64,000 nt of DNA. Source: Diphasiastrum complanatum. Its lineage: Eukaryota > Streptophyta > Lycopodiopsida > Lycopodiales > Lycopodiaceae. The notes beneath the pieces were generated by a model. That model saw only the letters and a list, made by a program, of their open reading frames with translations, made no database searches and was not told where the DNA came from. The stretch is taken from contig CM055097.1 of the NCBI GenBank assembly GCA_029204225.1, positions 1,285,414-1,349,413 on the forward strand. The letters are read 5' to 3'. Below are positions 46,958 to 61,219 of this stretch, one piece after another (positions within the stretch are counted from its first letter, which is position 1; each line of letters starts with the position of its first letter). Position numbers and translations under genes: made by a program.

Positions 46958-48134
46958 TGTTGGAGAAAGAGGGTGTGTGAGAGAGAAAACGAAAATAGCT
47001 CGAAAAAAAACGAACACAAGAAGAAACGAACTCGAAACTCGAAAAAGAAATGAACTCAAACGAAAAGTGTTCGTGCGCAACGGAATGAGCTTTCTCACTC
47101 TTTCCCCAAAGCATGACTACGCCTATCAGAAACAAACAGAACATTAGTGATAGAAATCATGTTCGATATGATTACGTAGCCAAACATTAAGCAACAAACC
47201 ATCAGAAAGATAATTTTTCGCGAACAACTAAACAAATTATCAGTCGCGAATTATTTGCAAAAGGCAAGACTAAATATTAGTCGCAAATAGCTAGACTAAT
47301 AATAATTCGCTAAGAACAGACAACTAGATTAAGCAATAAGAGAGTCAGACAGAATGTAGAAAAGCATAGCAATATTGACACAAATATGAATGCAGAACAA
47401 ACAGAGCTGTAATCAGATTAAGTATAGCAAAATATACAGGTCAATAATACTGATGAGCACAAGACAATAGCGGCCGAAACCCCGTGCTTCACAAAGCTAA
47501 TCCAATCTGTGAAAGAAATAAACCTATTGATGACAAAGAATCGATCCACGAAAGCATCTACTTCGTCTATCTCTGATAAGCTTATGATGTTATTATGCTT
47601 TACACACTTAATTTCTCTCACCTACAAAATACGCAAATGGTATTCAATATATATACATAATTTTACAGGTGTGCAGATGAAGAAAGTACAAAGTGGATGT
47701 GCTGTCTGTAGGAGATCATGGGTGGCTGCTGTGATTGTCAAATCTGATTGCACAGTTGCATGGGATGAGTGTGAGAAGGCTGCGACATGAGCCTTCGTTG
47801 AAATGAACGTTGGTGAAGATGCAAAAAATGTGACACTTTGACAAATGCCTTAAGATTTGATTTACAGGGTGCCTTTGCTTTTCTATAAGGGCACCTTTGG
47901 CATTTGTAGGGCAGTGTCATCTTTTTCACTTGTCACAAATCACGTGTAAAAACACAGTGTCACCTTTTTCGCCTGTAAAAATTTACTTGTATTTATGTAG
48001 AGAGTCACGTTTTTTGTCTGTCTTATATTACATGTAAATATGCAGACTGTGTGATAACATGAGTAAAAAAAATGCAGCATGAATGGAGGCAGATTAAAAT
48101 AGAATTTAGGAGAGTAGAGGAGATAAATCCAACA
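46958..48134 (-). mobile_element. 3' LTR of copia element 3 (1,177 bp)
   Basis: The ends are TGTTGGA (46,958) and TCCAACA (48,134), inverted as expected for an LTR. On the minus strand the start, TGTTGGATTTATCTCC, lies directly after the polypurine tract and the end of pol. The left end splits element 2. The Lys/Glu-rich frame at 46,960-47,053 is LTR sequence, not protein. Confidence 0.8.
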
Positions 48135-48143
48135 CCCCCCCTT
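48135..48143 (-). mobile_element. Polypurine tract of copia element 3
   Basis: On the minus strand AAGGGGGGG immediately precedes the TGTTGG LTR start and follows the end of the RNase H frame. Confidence 0.75.
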
Positions 48144-50440
48144 AATTTGGATCCGTGAATGCCTTGATCTTCAGACTAAGCAATGCACAAAACTTGTTGT
48201 GTGCATTAACACTTAATGTCTTCGTGAATATATCTGCAACCATGTCCTGCGTTCTACAGTATGTTAAGCTTACCTCCTTGTTGAAAACCTTGTCCCTGAT
48301 GTAGTGATATCTGATTTCAATGTGCTTACTCCTAGAGTGAAATCTAGGATTGGCCGATAAGGCAATAGCACTCTGATTATCACAGAATATAATAGTGGGG
48401 TTGTACTGATACAAATTAATGTCTGACAATAAATTTCTCAACCAAAATGTTTCTTTAATGAATTGAGAAGCAGCAATGTATTCTGCTTCTGTAGAAGAAA
48501 GAGCGATAGAGGTTTGCTTACAACTGTTCCATGAGATAGGACTGTCGTTGAAGAAGAATGTAAATCCAGATGTAGATTTACGATTGTCTACATCTCCTCC
48601 CCAGCTTGCATCAGAATATCCACCGAGCTGATGAAGATTGTCGTTGCTGACTTCTCCATAGCAGATGCATTGGTCCATGGTAGCTCAAATATACCTCATG
48701 ACTCTTATGAGAGCCTTCCAATGGGTAATGCCAGGATTAGTCATATATTGGTTGAGTGAGCTTACAGCAAAAGAGATGTCTGGTCTTGTACAGACCATTG
48801 CGTACATGAGAGATCCAAGTATCGATCGATAATGATACTCTCTCATCTGCTCCTCTTCCTGCTTGGTCTGGGGACATTGGTCCTTTCACAAATGCAGGTC
48901 TGGATCCATCAGTGAGTGAGCTAGCTTACAATTCATTAGATTGTATCTATCAAAAATATTGTGAAGATAACTTTGTTGAGTGATGCAGATCAGTCATCTC
49001 GTTCTGTCTCTGTGGATCTGAATGCCCAGACAGAAGTGAGCTTTTCCCAGATCAGTCATGTCGAACTCTGAAAAAAACATCTGCTTAGAGTCCTTAACCA
49101 AATTGGTATTGTTGTTGAAAAGCAACGTATCATCCATGTATAAAGTGATGATAATGTTACTGCACTGACTTGGAATAGACGTTGCAATCAGCAATGCTTG
49201 GTTGGAAACCTTGTTCGATGAGAAATGTGTTGATCCTCTGAAACCAAGCTCTGGCAGACTGTTTCAAGCTGTAGAGTGCTTTATGGAGTTTACAGACATG
49301 ATTTTTCATACCTTCCAGAATGTATCCTTCGGGCTAGATCATGTAGATGTCTTCTTGTATAAATCCATTCAGATAAGTTGTTTGCGCATCAAATTGATGC
49401 ACTTCGAGGTTGACAACTGCAATATAAGATAGGAGGGCTCGGATCGATGAATGCTTGACTACTAGATTGAAAGTCTCACTTTAGTCGACGTTGGAAATAT
49501 GAGTGAATCCTCGTGCTACCAGTCTTGCCATCATTCGATCAATTGTTCCATTGGCATTGTATTTGATCTTAAAGATCCAATTGCAATCAACGATATTGCA
49601 GCCAATAGGAGCTTCGACTAGTGACCATGTCTGGTTCTTGATCAGAGAGGAATACTCTCTATCCATAGCTTCTCTCCAGAGATCAGATTCTGGTTGGCTG
49701 AGTGCCTCTTCGACTGTCGTTGGTTCTTTTATCAAGAGACATGCAAACTCAGGAGTATACCTTGGGCTGTGTGTGCACTTGGCTTGATCTTCTGGGAGGA
49801 ATCGACTGATGAACCACTCCTGGGACTTGTTGCTGGGTAGCAGCAACGTCTTTGTCTGATTCACTGTCAAATAGTGGATCGACAATGGACACGCCTGAGT
49901 CCAAAGCTCTGATTGTCGTGTCAATGGCAGGTGATGAAGGTTCTCTTGGAACAATATCCTTGCCTTTGATGTCGACGAACTGATCCTCAATAAAGACTGT
50001 ATCCCAGCTATACAAGATTTGTTGGGTATCAAGATCATACAGCTTGTATGTATTATCAGATAAAGTACATCCAATCAGGATGGTCTTGGGACCTTGGAAG
50101 TCAAATTTCTTCCTCGTGTCTTTTGGGATCTGTGCATAGGCAATGCATCCAAACACTCTCAGATTCTTCCAGAAGGCTTAGAGCTTGTCCACTCATGGGG
50201 TGTCTTGCCTGAGAGGGCCTTGATCGAACATCTGTTCTGGACGTAAGTTGCAGTGGAGACAGCTTCGGCCTAGAAGCTCTTGCGCAATGATGCATGCGCT
50301 AGCATACATTTGGCTAATTCAACCAGGGTACGGTTCTTCCTCTCGGCTAAGCCATTAGACTGAGGATTGTAAGGGGTGATGAATTGCTGCTCAATGCCTT
50401 GGCTCTGGCATTACTCATTAAACTTGGTAGAGATATATTC
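48144..50440 (-). pseudogene. Ty1/copia pol (element 3), minus strand, 5'-truncated
   Basis: From the right: integrase GGEYIS, then TPYNPQSNGLAERKNRTLVE, and LRVFGCIAYAQIPKDTRKKF (50,156 down). The integrase-RT linker is Ser/Pro-rich. RT begins near LWREAMDREYSSLIKNQTW and GCNIVDCNWIFKIKYNANG. The catalytic IITLYMDDTLLF lies near 49,135, followed by FDMTDLGKAHFCLGIQI. RNase H, 48,678-48,142: GYSDASWGGDVDNRKSTSGF, LSSTEAEYIAA, CDNQSAIALS and HIEIRYHYIRD. Frames shift several times. The 5' end (LTR, Gag, protease) is missing; the element stops at 50,440 where a TTCGAGTCTTTGG array starts. Confidence 0.9.
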
Positions 50441-50690
50441 TCCACCATTCGAGTCTTTGGAAAATTTTGAGTCTTTCAGAAAATTTGAGTCGTCCCAAAA
50501 ATTCCAATCTCAAAAATTTGAGTCTCAAAAATTCGAGTCGTTCCAAAATTCGAGTCTTTTTGGAAAAATTCGAATCTTTATGAAAAAATTCGAGACATTA
50601 GAAAAATTCGAGTCATCAAAAAAGATTCGAGTCTTTCTAAAAATTCAAGTCGTTCTAAAAATTTGAGTCTTCCAAAAACTTCCATAAGCA
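50441..50690 (+). repeat. Short-unit array TTCGAGTCTTTGG
   Basis: The same family as at 17,300, 25,500 and 26,940. It forms a sharp junction with copia element 3 on its left. Confidence 0.8.
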
Positions 50691-53619
<2,929 letters not shown>

Positions 53620-53819
53620 CGCATGCGCACGCACACACACACACACACCATCAGCGGTGTGGAAATCTGCAAAATAGGACCAAGAATGGATCCTAAAATG
53701 ATCCACAAGAGGGATTGGATGTTAGATGCAATTGATCTATCAATCTACACAAGATTTAGATCAATTTAGATCAATTCTAGGCATGAAAATCTAACAAGAA
53801 CAATCATTAATGAAGGTAA

Positions 53820-54488
53820 ATGTACTTAATGGTTTCACACGTGTGAAGACCTGTCAGAGTACGGACTCTAGCCTGAAATCAAAGTACAATATGATAGAAA
53901 CTCAAAACATCCAAAACAAATGAAGACAAATGGAGAGATTGACAAGAAATTGCCTCCAAAGCCAAGATTGGTGTTTCATGTTGATTATGGCCAAATATGC
54001 CTATATATATACATTTCTTGGAGCTCATGGTACTGATCATGCATCAGATCTCACACGTGTGAGGGTGCTTTGTCATATGATGAATCATCATGCAAAATCG
54101 ACACTTGGATCAAACTTTCTATTTCTGAGCACTTTTGATCCATTTTCCTACTATATGGAGAACTACTAAGAAATCTTCTAGAAGTCAAAACTTGCCTACT
54201 TCAGCCTTTTTCACATGTGTGAGCAGTCCTCTACACATGGGATGTGACACCTAATTTAATGATGTGGCTCATGCAATCAATAGATTGATGCCATGTGTCA
54301 TATGACTAGAAAACTAGATTTTGGCCTTTTTAGCCACTAGAACTTGAATTAAATCAAATGTACAACCTATATGATTATGGTACATGACAAGTACATCTAT
54401 TTCACACGTGGACAAGCTCCACACATGTGTAATCATCCTATATACATAGATTTGGCCTTGACCAAGCATAATTTTTGCATTTTTCACA
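53820..54488 (-). mobile_element. Probable 3' LTR of copia element 4
   Basis: On the minus strand, purine-rich GAGGAG at 54,489-54,494 directly precedes TGTGAAAAATGC, just after the RNase H stop. The region contains recurring TTCACACGTGTGAA / CTCACACGTGTGAG palindromes with CACGTG cores. The far end is not identified. Confidence 0.45.
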
Positions 54489-54500
54489 CTCCTCAAAAAT

Positions 54501-55070
54501 CTAGCTTGGTAAATCTAGCATAGATCTATCTATAACTCCAAGAGCCAATCTTAATTTTACAAATGGATCTTTGGGCAATGTCTTGGTGAGTATATCAGCA
54601 ATGCAATCTGATGATGAAACATGAATAAGCTTGATCTCTTTTGCTTGCACTTTCTCCCTCACGAAATGATGTGAAATCTCAATGTGCTTTGTTCGAGCAT
54701 GGAAGATTGGATTGTTTGCAAGTTGTTGAGATGCTTGATTGTCACAATATATGCATGGAATGTCTCCATCCTTGATCACATGAATCTCCTCCAAAAGCCT
54801 TTTAAGCCAAACAATTTCCTTTGTTGTTGTTGTCATAGCTTTATACTCAGATTTTGTTGATGAAAGAGAGATGGTATCTTGCTTTTTGGAAAGCCAAGAT
54901 ATGACTCCTTCACATAAGAATGTAGAAAATGCACTTATGGATCTTCTATCCATCTTGTCACCTACAAAACTTGAGTCCGAGTATGCTTTCAAACAAATAT
55001 TAGTCCTTTTATGAGAGTCCACAAGCTTCACAAAGGTTGCCACACTTGGATATGGTTTTGGGAAGTCCAC
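54501..55070 (-). pseudogene. Ty1/copia RNase H (element 4)
   Basis: An open 189-codon frame with the RNase H signature of copia pol: LKAYSDSSFVGDKMDRRS (catalytic Asp), SLSSTKSEYKAM (catalytic Glu in the E-Y motif), IYCDNQASQQLANNP (second Asp) and TKHIEISHHFVREKV, ending CIADILTKTLP. Upstream (minus strand) it is joined at about 55,075 to the pre-integrase region, with the integrase core and the whole reverse transcriptase missing. Confidence 0.9.
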
Positions 55071-56393
55071 TTGCTAGCTTTCCATGGTCTCCATAGCTTT
55101 GAAGTTAGGATGGCCTAACCTTTTGTGCCACAATTCCACTTAAATGAGCTCCTCCCTTGGCATGTTCACACTTCCAGCCATCACATTAGCATCCAATTTG
55201 AATAACTTCCCTTGCTTGAAACCATTAGTAATACATTTTCATCTTTCAAGATAGAACATGCTCCATGCTTGAAATGTACATCTAATCCACTATCATAAGT
55301 TGTCCTACACTCAACAAGTTCTTTGTAATTGAAGGTACATAAAGAACATTGTCTATCCAACTCCTAAAATCTCACATTCTTGATCACTTGTCGTGAAGAT
55401 AAATCTCTTAGAACTATTGTAAGAAAGTAAATTAGAAAAGTAGTCTTTTTGGTGAGTCATGTGGGAGCTTGCCCCACTATCAATCCACCAAGTGTCTTGA
55501 TTAGATGTTTGTGGTGAGGATACCATCAAAGATAGATTGCATTCTTCTTCCTCCTCCTCAAGCACAAGATTGCCTTGATTGTCCTTCTCTTGGGCATTCT
55601 TCTTCTTGTAGCACTCGGATGCAAAATGTCCCTTTTTTCCACAAAAGAAACACTTTAGCTTCTTCTTGTCCTTCTTGCTCTTGCCTTTAGAACTTGATGC
55701 TCCATCCTTGCTCTCCATCTCCATGTCTTGAGTCTTCTTGGATGGAAATTTTTTCTTCTTGCCTTTCAAAGAAAAGTTAGCTTTTTCATCACCATCATTC
55801 AAAGATAAGGAACTCATCCTACTTTTGATATGAAGTATTCTACTTTCCTCACTTACAAGCACACTTTGAAGTTTTTCAATACTAGGAAGTGAATAGCAAA
55901 GGTTTGAACAAGATTAGAATAATCATCTCCTAATCCATTCAAAATGATTTGAACTAATTCATCATCTGTGATCTTATCATCTATAGAAGACAACTCCTTA
56001 TTCAAAGATTTGATCCTAAGAACATAATTTTGGGCACTTTCACTACTTCCTTTCATGCTTTGAAGAATTTTATTCCTAAGCATGAGTATCCTTGAAGTAT
56101 TCTTGGATTCAAAAAAAAGCTTTTAGTGAATCCCATGCCTCTTTGGATGTGGTACAAGATGAGATTTCCTTCAAAAGTTCATTACTTACATTCATTTTTA
56201 TGTAATGTAATGCAACTCTACATCTCTTTTTGTACTTTACCAATTCAACAGCTCCTTGAGGTTCTACTTCCTCCTCAAGTACTATGTCATAAAGATCATG
56301 GAGTACAATCAAAGACTCCATTCGAACTTTCCAAATAGCATAATTAGTGGATGTGAGCCTTTCACTAGCTTCAAGAAAAAAATCACCCATCAA
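55071..56393 (-). pseudogene. Ty1/copia Gag-protease-pre-integrase (element 4)
   Basis: Gag begins at 56,393: STNYAIWKVRMESLIVLHDL, then after a frame shift LRNKILQSMKGSSESAQNY and DDELVQIILNGLGDDYSNLV. After a second shift come a Lys-rich linker, the zinc knuckle CFFCGKKGHFASEC (intact), and the protease motif DTWWIDSGASSHMTHQKD (intact DSGA). Below 55,353 the frames break. LFKLDANVM-like sequence and ELWHKRLGHPNFKAME (pre-integrase) follow and end at about 55,080 in a TAG, where RNase H begins. Confidence 0.9.
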
Positions 56394-56699
56394 TTTGAAA
56401 GCTTATAGACACAATCCTATCACTCATGAACCAATCTATAATGATGAAAATTTAGATTCTAGTCTCAACCTTGCAAAATCACTCCTTAATCTACGATTTT
56501 TGGCAATATCTCTCTCAACTTCAACATGCACTAAAAAACTTAGAGAAACTCATTTAATGCACCTGAATCAAGTTTCAAATTTAATTTTTTGGCTGATCTA
56601 ATCCAAGAACAAATCATAGGAATAGAATCTCTATAGAAAAAGCTTAAATTTGCACTAAAAATCTTTAAATTTGGGTGTGTGAGTCAAATTATACATAAA
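56394..56699. other. Flank of copia element 4, no gene recognised
   Basis: AT-rich; an LTR or leader is expected here, but I find no tRNA-Met primer site or LTR ends. Confidence 0.3.
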
Positions 56700-57199
56700 T
56701 TTGAATTTTCTCAACCAAAACCGGATCTGTACACAGAGAGTCAAAAGGTAATTAAAGAGTAGAGAGCGGCGAATGGGGGAGTTGAGCCCTCTAACATTCC
56801 AAGTAATCAGATTCATAGAGAAAAGTTGAGAGAAGAGGAAAAACAAGAGTCTGCTACAAATGTCCGCTTGAGAGTCCTTTCCTTTTGCTCTCGCCAAAGC
56901 TTTTATCGAACTGCGGGTGGACACTTTACTAAATTGTTTTTGCTGATGTCCCATTCCCGAAGGGGGGCTCCAAATGTAAGAGGTGCAAGTATGACCATCA
57001 TTTTGTAGGCTCTCATAAGAGAGTTCGTCAAGGAATATTGCCTCGTCCCTGTTGTCCCGTGTTTGCTTTTCTCCTTCAGTGAAGATTGTAGTCTTCTGCC
57101 TTTCTGAGTCTGATGAAGCACTTCTTGGTGGGCTACGGGAAAGCAGAGTATCCTTGAAGGATCTAAATTTAGAGCCTTGGGTTCAAACTTTTGACTCAT
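56700..57199 (-). pseudogene. LINE fragment (start of ORF2 endonuclease and upstream part)
   Basis: On the minus strand an ATG at about 56,815 begins MNLITWNVRGLNSPIRRS, the first strand and Asn motif of LINE APE-type endonucleases. After about 35 codons the similarity ends. Upstream, 56,820-57,199, is an open frame (MSQKFEPKALNLDPSRILCF at its start) of the kind found at the end of LINE ORF1 or in the inter-ORF region; I cannot identify it further. Neither reverse transcriptase nor poly(A) tail is seen. Confidence 0.55.
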
Positions 57200-59407
57200 G
57201 CCTCGGTCTATACTTCAATAGAGCTTGCAAGCCCTTGAGCTAGAAAATGAGACAACTGACACTCCACTATTTTTAAGTATGTCTATTCAAAGTACATGTA
57301 GAAATTGTAGTAGATTAGAAAATTAAAACAATAATAGCTTATAGTTAGGCTTGGAAAACTTAAAAAACTTTGTTTTATTGTCATTTTAAAAATAATTTTG
57401 TAGTTGTTGGCCATGAGTCACAAAATTGTAGCACAATAGTGGTATGAAGCTAGTCTGTTATGAAGGTAAAGAAAGATGATAATGACAAAAAGTTGCACAC
57501 ATGTTGATACTAGAGTGAGATATTAGGGTGCACGTGGTTTCACATGGAGTGGGAGGTAAGTGCAAAGGGCCCAAATATTCCAACTTGATAGGGTTTGAAG
57601 ACCCTTGCCCAAGACTAGAAACGTAAAACCCCTATAAAGTCTCCTCCAGGGGAGTTAACTAGACATAAAGCCCTCATGGGGCTATAGAGCCTTGCTTGGA
57701 AAACCTACTCAAGCAGGGCATTATGGCATGGGCAAGGAAATGAACATAATTTATTGGGCCTTTACATCAAGAAAATCACCTTGGCAAGGCTTTACAACCT
57801 CTCGAGTAGCTGCCCTCAAAAATCGTAAGGCAAGGATCCAAGGGCTTTACCTTATACATAAATTCAAATTTTTCATTCATGGGTCTAGGGAGTTTATATC
57901 AATTATTAGTCAAAATTGCAACAATACACCTACAAAGCTGTTACTTTATGGTAGTATGCCTTGCTCATATTAAGCAAGATTTTTGGCTTAATTGAAATGC
58001 CTAAAATAACACACATAAGGTTTTTTTTTAGGATAAATGCCATATTCCAAAAAGTGAAATGATGAGCAAAGTTTGATTTGTATATTGCTCTGTTTATTTT
58101 TTAACTTTGTTTATCCATGAGACTTAAAATGAAACTTTTTGTGGATTAAGAGAACACATTGCTAGAGGCATGAAAGTGTGGAGAAGCGAAGGGGTGTAAG
58201 ACCTCACGAGGTCTAGTATTTGTTCCATCTTGTCCTCACGAGGTGTAAGTCCTCACGAGGTCTCGTATTTTTTCCATCTTTATCATTTAGCTTTTTGTTA
58301 ATTGAATCCCCATGATTTTTTGGGAGTGCAAGGAACTTTATAGAATTTGTCCTCACGAGTTTTGGTATTTATTCCATCTATATCATTTGGGTTTTTTGAA
58401 AATTGAATCCCCATGATTCTTTTGTGGGGATGAGGCACTATATGGGGATGGTCAAGGGTGGGAGTCCATTGGGCAAGATTCCAAAGGCCTAGTGAAGTCC
58501 CCACCGAGGGATTTTGCCTAATGTAGGTTTCCATTTGTGTGTGTAGCAAGTTTCTAGCTAAAAAAATGGATGTAAAGCCTGACTCTGCTCTCTACTCTAA
58601 TTCTAATATATAAAAAAGCAATGCAAACACCAAATGTATCATTGGCTATATTTCCAAGTCATCAAAGATTCAAGTGTATCATCAAATGTAACACCATTGA
58701 CTATACTTAGACTCCAAACACCAAATGTATCATGGAGAAAAGCAAAAAGTGGAAATTGGAAAATTTAGAAATTATCATGGATACTGGGGCCCTCCACCTT
58801 AACTCCAGTATACGAAGAAGCAAATTATGCAAACACCAAATATATCAACTAATGTATCTTAAACATATCACGTAATGTATCATCAAATTTAGCACTAGGT
58901 TTGGTCCATCTCAATGGGGTGTATGGATAGAGTTATTGACTATAGTTGGAAATGTGCAGGCTTGAATTGAAAGCACTGTGTAGTGAAATCTAAGGAGCTT
59001 AGGTTCATAAATAGCTTTGCCAGGTTGTATATATGTTCTATATAAGTAGTAGTAGTTGCATAGTAATGTTACAAAAATTTAAAAACACCAAGTTTGTGTG
59101 AACTTTCAACACCAAATCTATCATCCTGGAAATTGAGGCCCTCATAACAACAAGCATCTTTGGACTCCCAACAATTTTCAGTCTATTTTTAGAAAAGCTT
59201 AAGTGGCACATTATCCTTGTCTGAAATAGGCATCATCAAATGAACCTTATAAATTGTACTTGTAATGTGCTTATTATGAATAACAAACAATTAAAGTATT
59301 TTAGTCATTTATAAAACATGACACCAAATGTATCATGGTGGAAATTGGGGCCTTCCGCTCTAACTCTTAATCCATATAAAGCGATGCAACTGGATAGACT
59401 CGTCACT
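57200..59407. other. Intergenic, no gene recognised
   Basis: CCTCACGAGGT recurs at about 58,204, 58,235 and 58,252. A segment of about 70-100 bases (TATTT(A/T)TTCCATCT, AATTGAATCCCCATGATT) occurs at about 58,265-58,316 and again at 58,366-58,419. CACCAAATGTATCAT recurs five or more times between 58,628 and 59,330 as a dispersed short motif. Confidence 0.45.
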
Positions 59408-59442
59408 CCCCCCCCCCCCCCCCCCCCCTCCTCTCGCTCTCG

Positions 59443-59473
<31 letters not shown>
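59408..59473 (+). repeat. (C)n-(CT)n pyrimidine tract
   Basis: A run of about 21 C, then CTCTCGCTCTCGCTCTCG and (CT)n. It lies 45 bases upstream of a small ORF and could act as a pyrimidine patch in its promoter or 5' UTR. Confidence 0.8.
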
Positions 59474-59518
59474 CCTTTTGCATTTCATTTTAGTGAACCG
59501 AGGAAAGAAAGATAAAAG

Positions 59519-59782
59519 ATGGCGATCCAGCGATCCACAGTTAATAATTTGTTATTGTCGTTGATGCTTCTTCTTATTATTATTATTGCAGCGTTGAATA
59601 TCGTTGTTGTTGATGCTGACATAGCTGCTGATAGTTCTAGGACTCGGCACTCTACATCCAGCTTGATGGAGCTCATCCCAGGAACATTCCAGATGCTTGT
59701 TGCATGTGACGTCTTTCCAGATGCTTGTGATGTAGAGGCAGCAGGCAGCCCCATCACAAGCATCTGGAAAGACGTCACCTAA
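59519..59782 (+). CDS. Small secreted-type peptide ORF containing a perfect hairpin
   Basis: An 87-codon ORF from an ATG in a good context (AAAAGATGGCG). Residues 1-33 look like a signal peptide: MAIQRSTVNN, then LLLSLMLLLIIIIAALNIVV, then VDADIAADS where cleavage is plausible. The mature part is short, with two Cys in CDVFPDACDV, and is largely encoded by the hairpin at 59,706-59,778. I recognise no peptide family. Either the peptide is real and the hairpin a late event, or the peptide is fortuitous and the transcript is a non-coding hairpin RNA precursor. A GTAAGT donor follows at 59,798, supporting transcription. Confidence 0.4.
   Translation: MAIQRSTVNNLLLSLMLLLIIIIAALNIVVVDADIAADSSRTRHSTSSLMELIPGTFQMLVACDVFPDACDVEAAGSPITSIWKDVT
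59706..59778. ncRNA. Candidate small-RNA hairpin: perfect 27-bp stem, 19-nt loop
   Basis: Bases 59,706-59,732 and 59,752-59,778 are exact reverse complements; the stem contains GACGTCTTTCCAGATGCTTG. Size and shape fit a plant microRNA or siRNA precursor of recent origin. A partial third copy (CCAGATGCTTGT) lies at 59,688. No known microRNA is recognised. Confidence 0.5.
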
Positions 59783-59797
59783 TTCATGGGGAGCGCT

Positions 59798-60039
59798 GTA
59801 AGTTCATTTAGCACTTGACCTTCCATATCAGTGTATCTCGTCCGTCTTTTTGGCTTCTAAATTTGAGGTGGTTCATTCCCTTAAGACTGAATGCGTTGAA
59901 GTTGTCTTTTGGCTTCGGTCTGGCTGGATCCCGTTGAATTAGTATTTGAGATCCTATAATTTAATTGATTGCAGTGCTTCTTGCAAACTTATTGGTTTGA
60001 GCTTTGCAGCTTTTACACACTTATGAATCCATGTTGCAG
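59798..60039 (+). other. Candidate intron
   Basis: GTAAGT at 59,798 and TTGCAG at 60,034-60,039 with a T-rich stretch upstream. It would join the small ORF exon to a downstream non-coding exon (from 60,040). An alternative acceptor, TTTGCAG, ends at 60,009. Confidence 0.4.
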
Positions 60040-60339
60040 GCAGAGATCGTATTTGTAGCGCGGAGTTTCCATATTGCTGCTTCCTTCTTTTGGGAAGAGA
60101 CGTCTGCGTTCAAATCAAAGGGCAGTGTTGATTAATAGTATGATAGAGTACTGGACCGTCTAGTTAGAAGAAGAAGAAGATAACATGAAGTTTGAACTTC
60201 GGCAATTAGGCATCCTTTGTTGTTAATAATAAGTACAAGTACAAAGTTCTAACACGGATTGCAGTCATGCAGCTTTCTTACTATTGCAGCATGTAATGAA
60301 TTTTGACCTTCCACTTGAAAGTAGTTGGAATCTATGGTG
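60040..60339 (+). other. Possible downstream exon / 3' region
   Basis: No protein recognised; an (AGA)n run lies at 60,166-60,180. Confidence 0.3.
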
Positions 60340-60800
60340 CCGGGGGCGGGTGGGGGAGGTCATGCTCCGAGGCCCTTCCGCCCCGGAAGAGTGTGCGCCC
60401 AAGTGTGGAGGCCCGAGGGCGCACAGTCTTCCGCGGGCGGAAGGGCCAAGGAGCCGGACCTTCCCTTCCGTGAATTCCGTTTTTACATTTTTTTTTCTTT
60501 TTTTTTTGACGTAATTTTTTTTTACATGCACCTTCTGGGCGGAAGGTGCATGCAAAAAACGTAAATTGTTTTACGTGCACCTTCCGGTGTCCTGAAGGTG
60601 CCTGTAAAAAAAAAGTTGCCCCATAGATTACGTTCTGTGAGGCATCACCATTTCCTTTGTAAAAATTTAAAAACTGATTTCACGTTGGGGGGGGGGGGGC
60701 TGCCTGAGGGCCTTTCTTGCTGGGAGGGCCCTTGCCCGAGGGCAGGCCCCGACCAGCAAGGAAGGCCCTCAGGCAGGGCCTTCCCCTACGTAATGCCATT
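60340..60800. repeat. Cluster of four GC-rich hairpins
   Basis: Stem 1: 60,371-60,400 with 60,417-60,447 (GGCCCTTCCGCCC...). Stem 2: about 60,521-60,536 with 60,540-60,554 (ACATGCACCTTC). Stem 3: about 60,572-60,587 with 60,594-60,609 (TTACGTGCACCTTC). Stem 4: 60,700-60,723 with 60,753-60,776 (CTGCCTGAGGGCC, 24 bp, one mismatch). A poly(G) run of about 13 bases precedes stem 4. The arrangement suggests one or more nested MITE-like elements. Confidence 0.75.
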
Positions 60801-60805
60801 GTGCG

Positions 60806-60840
<35 letters not shown>

Positions 60841-61219
60841 CGTTTTTTGGCCGTACAGTACGGCCGTACGCGTGGACCAGTTTTTTTTTTTCCGCCTTTT
60901 TGCCGTTTTTTTTTCACAAATTTTTTTACATTTGTGGAATGTGGATGTGGACAGCCAATGACGGGCTGCCACATAGCACATGCACATTCCACTAGAGAGA
61001 GGAGAGAAAACGTGCATTCCACCGGAGAGAGAAGAAAGAAAGTGAATTCCATCGAAGAGAGGAGAGGGAATGACAGATTTCTTGGAGAGAGAAAATTGGA
61101 TGGACATTATGCTCCTGGAGGTGGTCCCAAAATACAAAGGACACCTGAGCACAAGGCATTACGTATTCAAAAATGTGCCAATGTTGTCTTCCATGCACAA
61201 CAATATGCCAACCACATCT
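60801..61219. repeat. Poly(T) and 30-bp tandem repeat region
   Basis: Poly(T) of about 31 bases at 60,810-60,840. From 60,985 to 61,090 about four units of GCATTCCACCGGAGAGAGA. Then GAGCACAAGGCATTACG (61,147-61,163), complementary to a string at 28,282. No protein is supported. Confidence 0.6.

Noticed and set aside
46960..47053. Lys/Glu-rich C-terminus of the copia element 2 frame
   Set aside because: It lies beyond the LTR boundary of element 3, so it is LTR sequence read as protein.
47509..47790. 93-codon frame inside the element 3 LTR
   Set aside because: It lies wholly within LTR sequence and has no domain.
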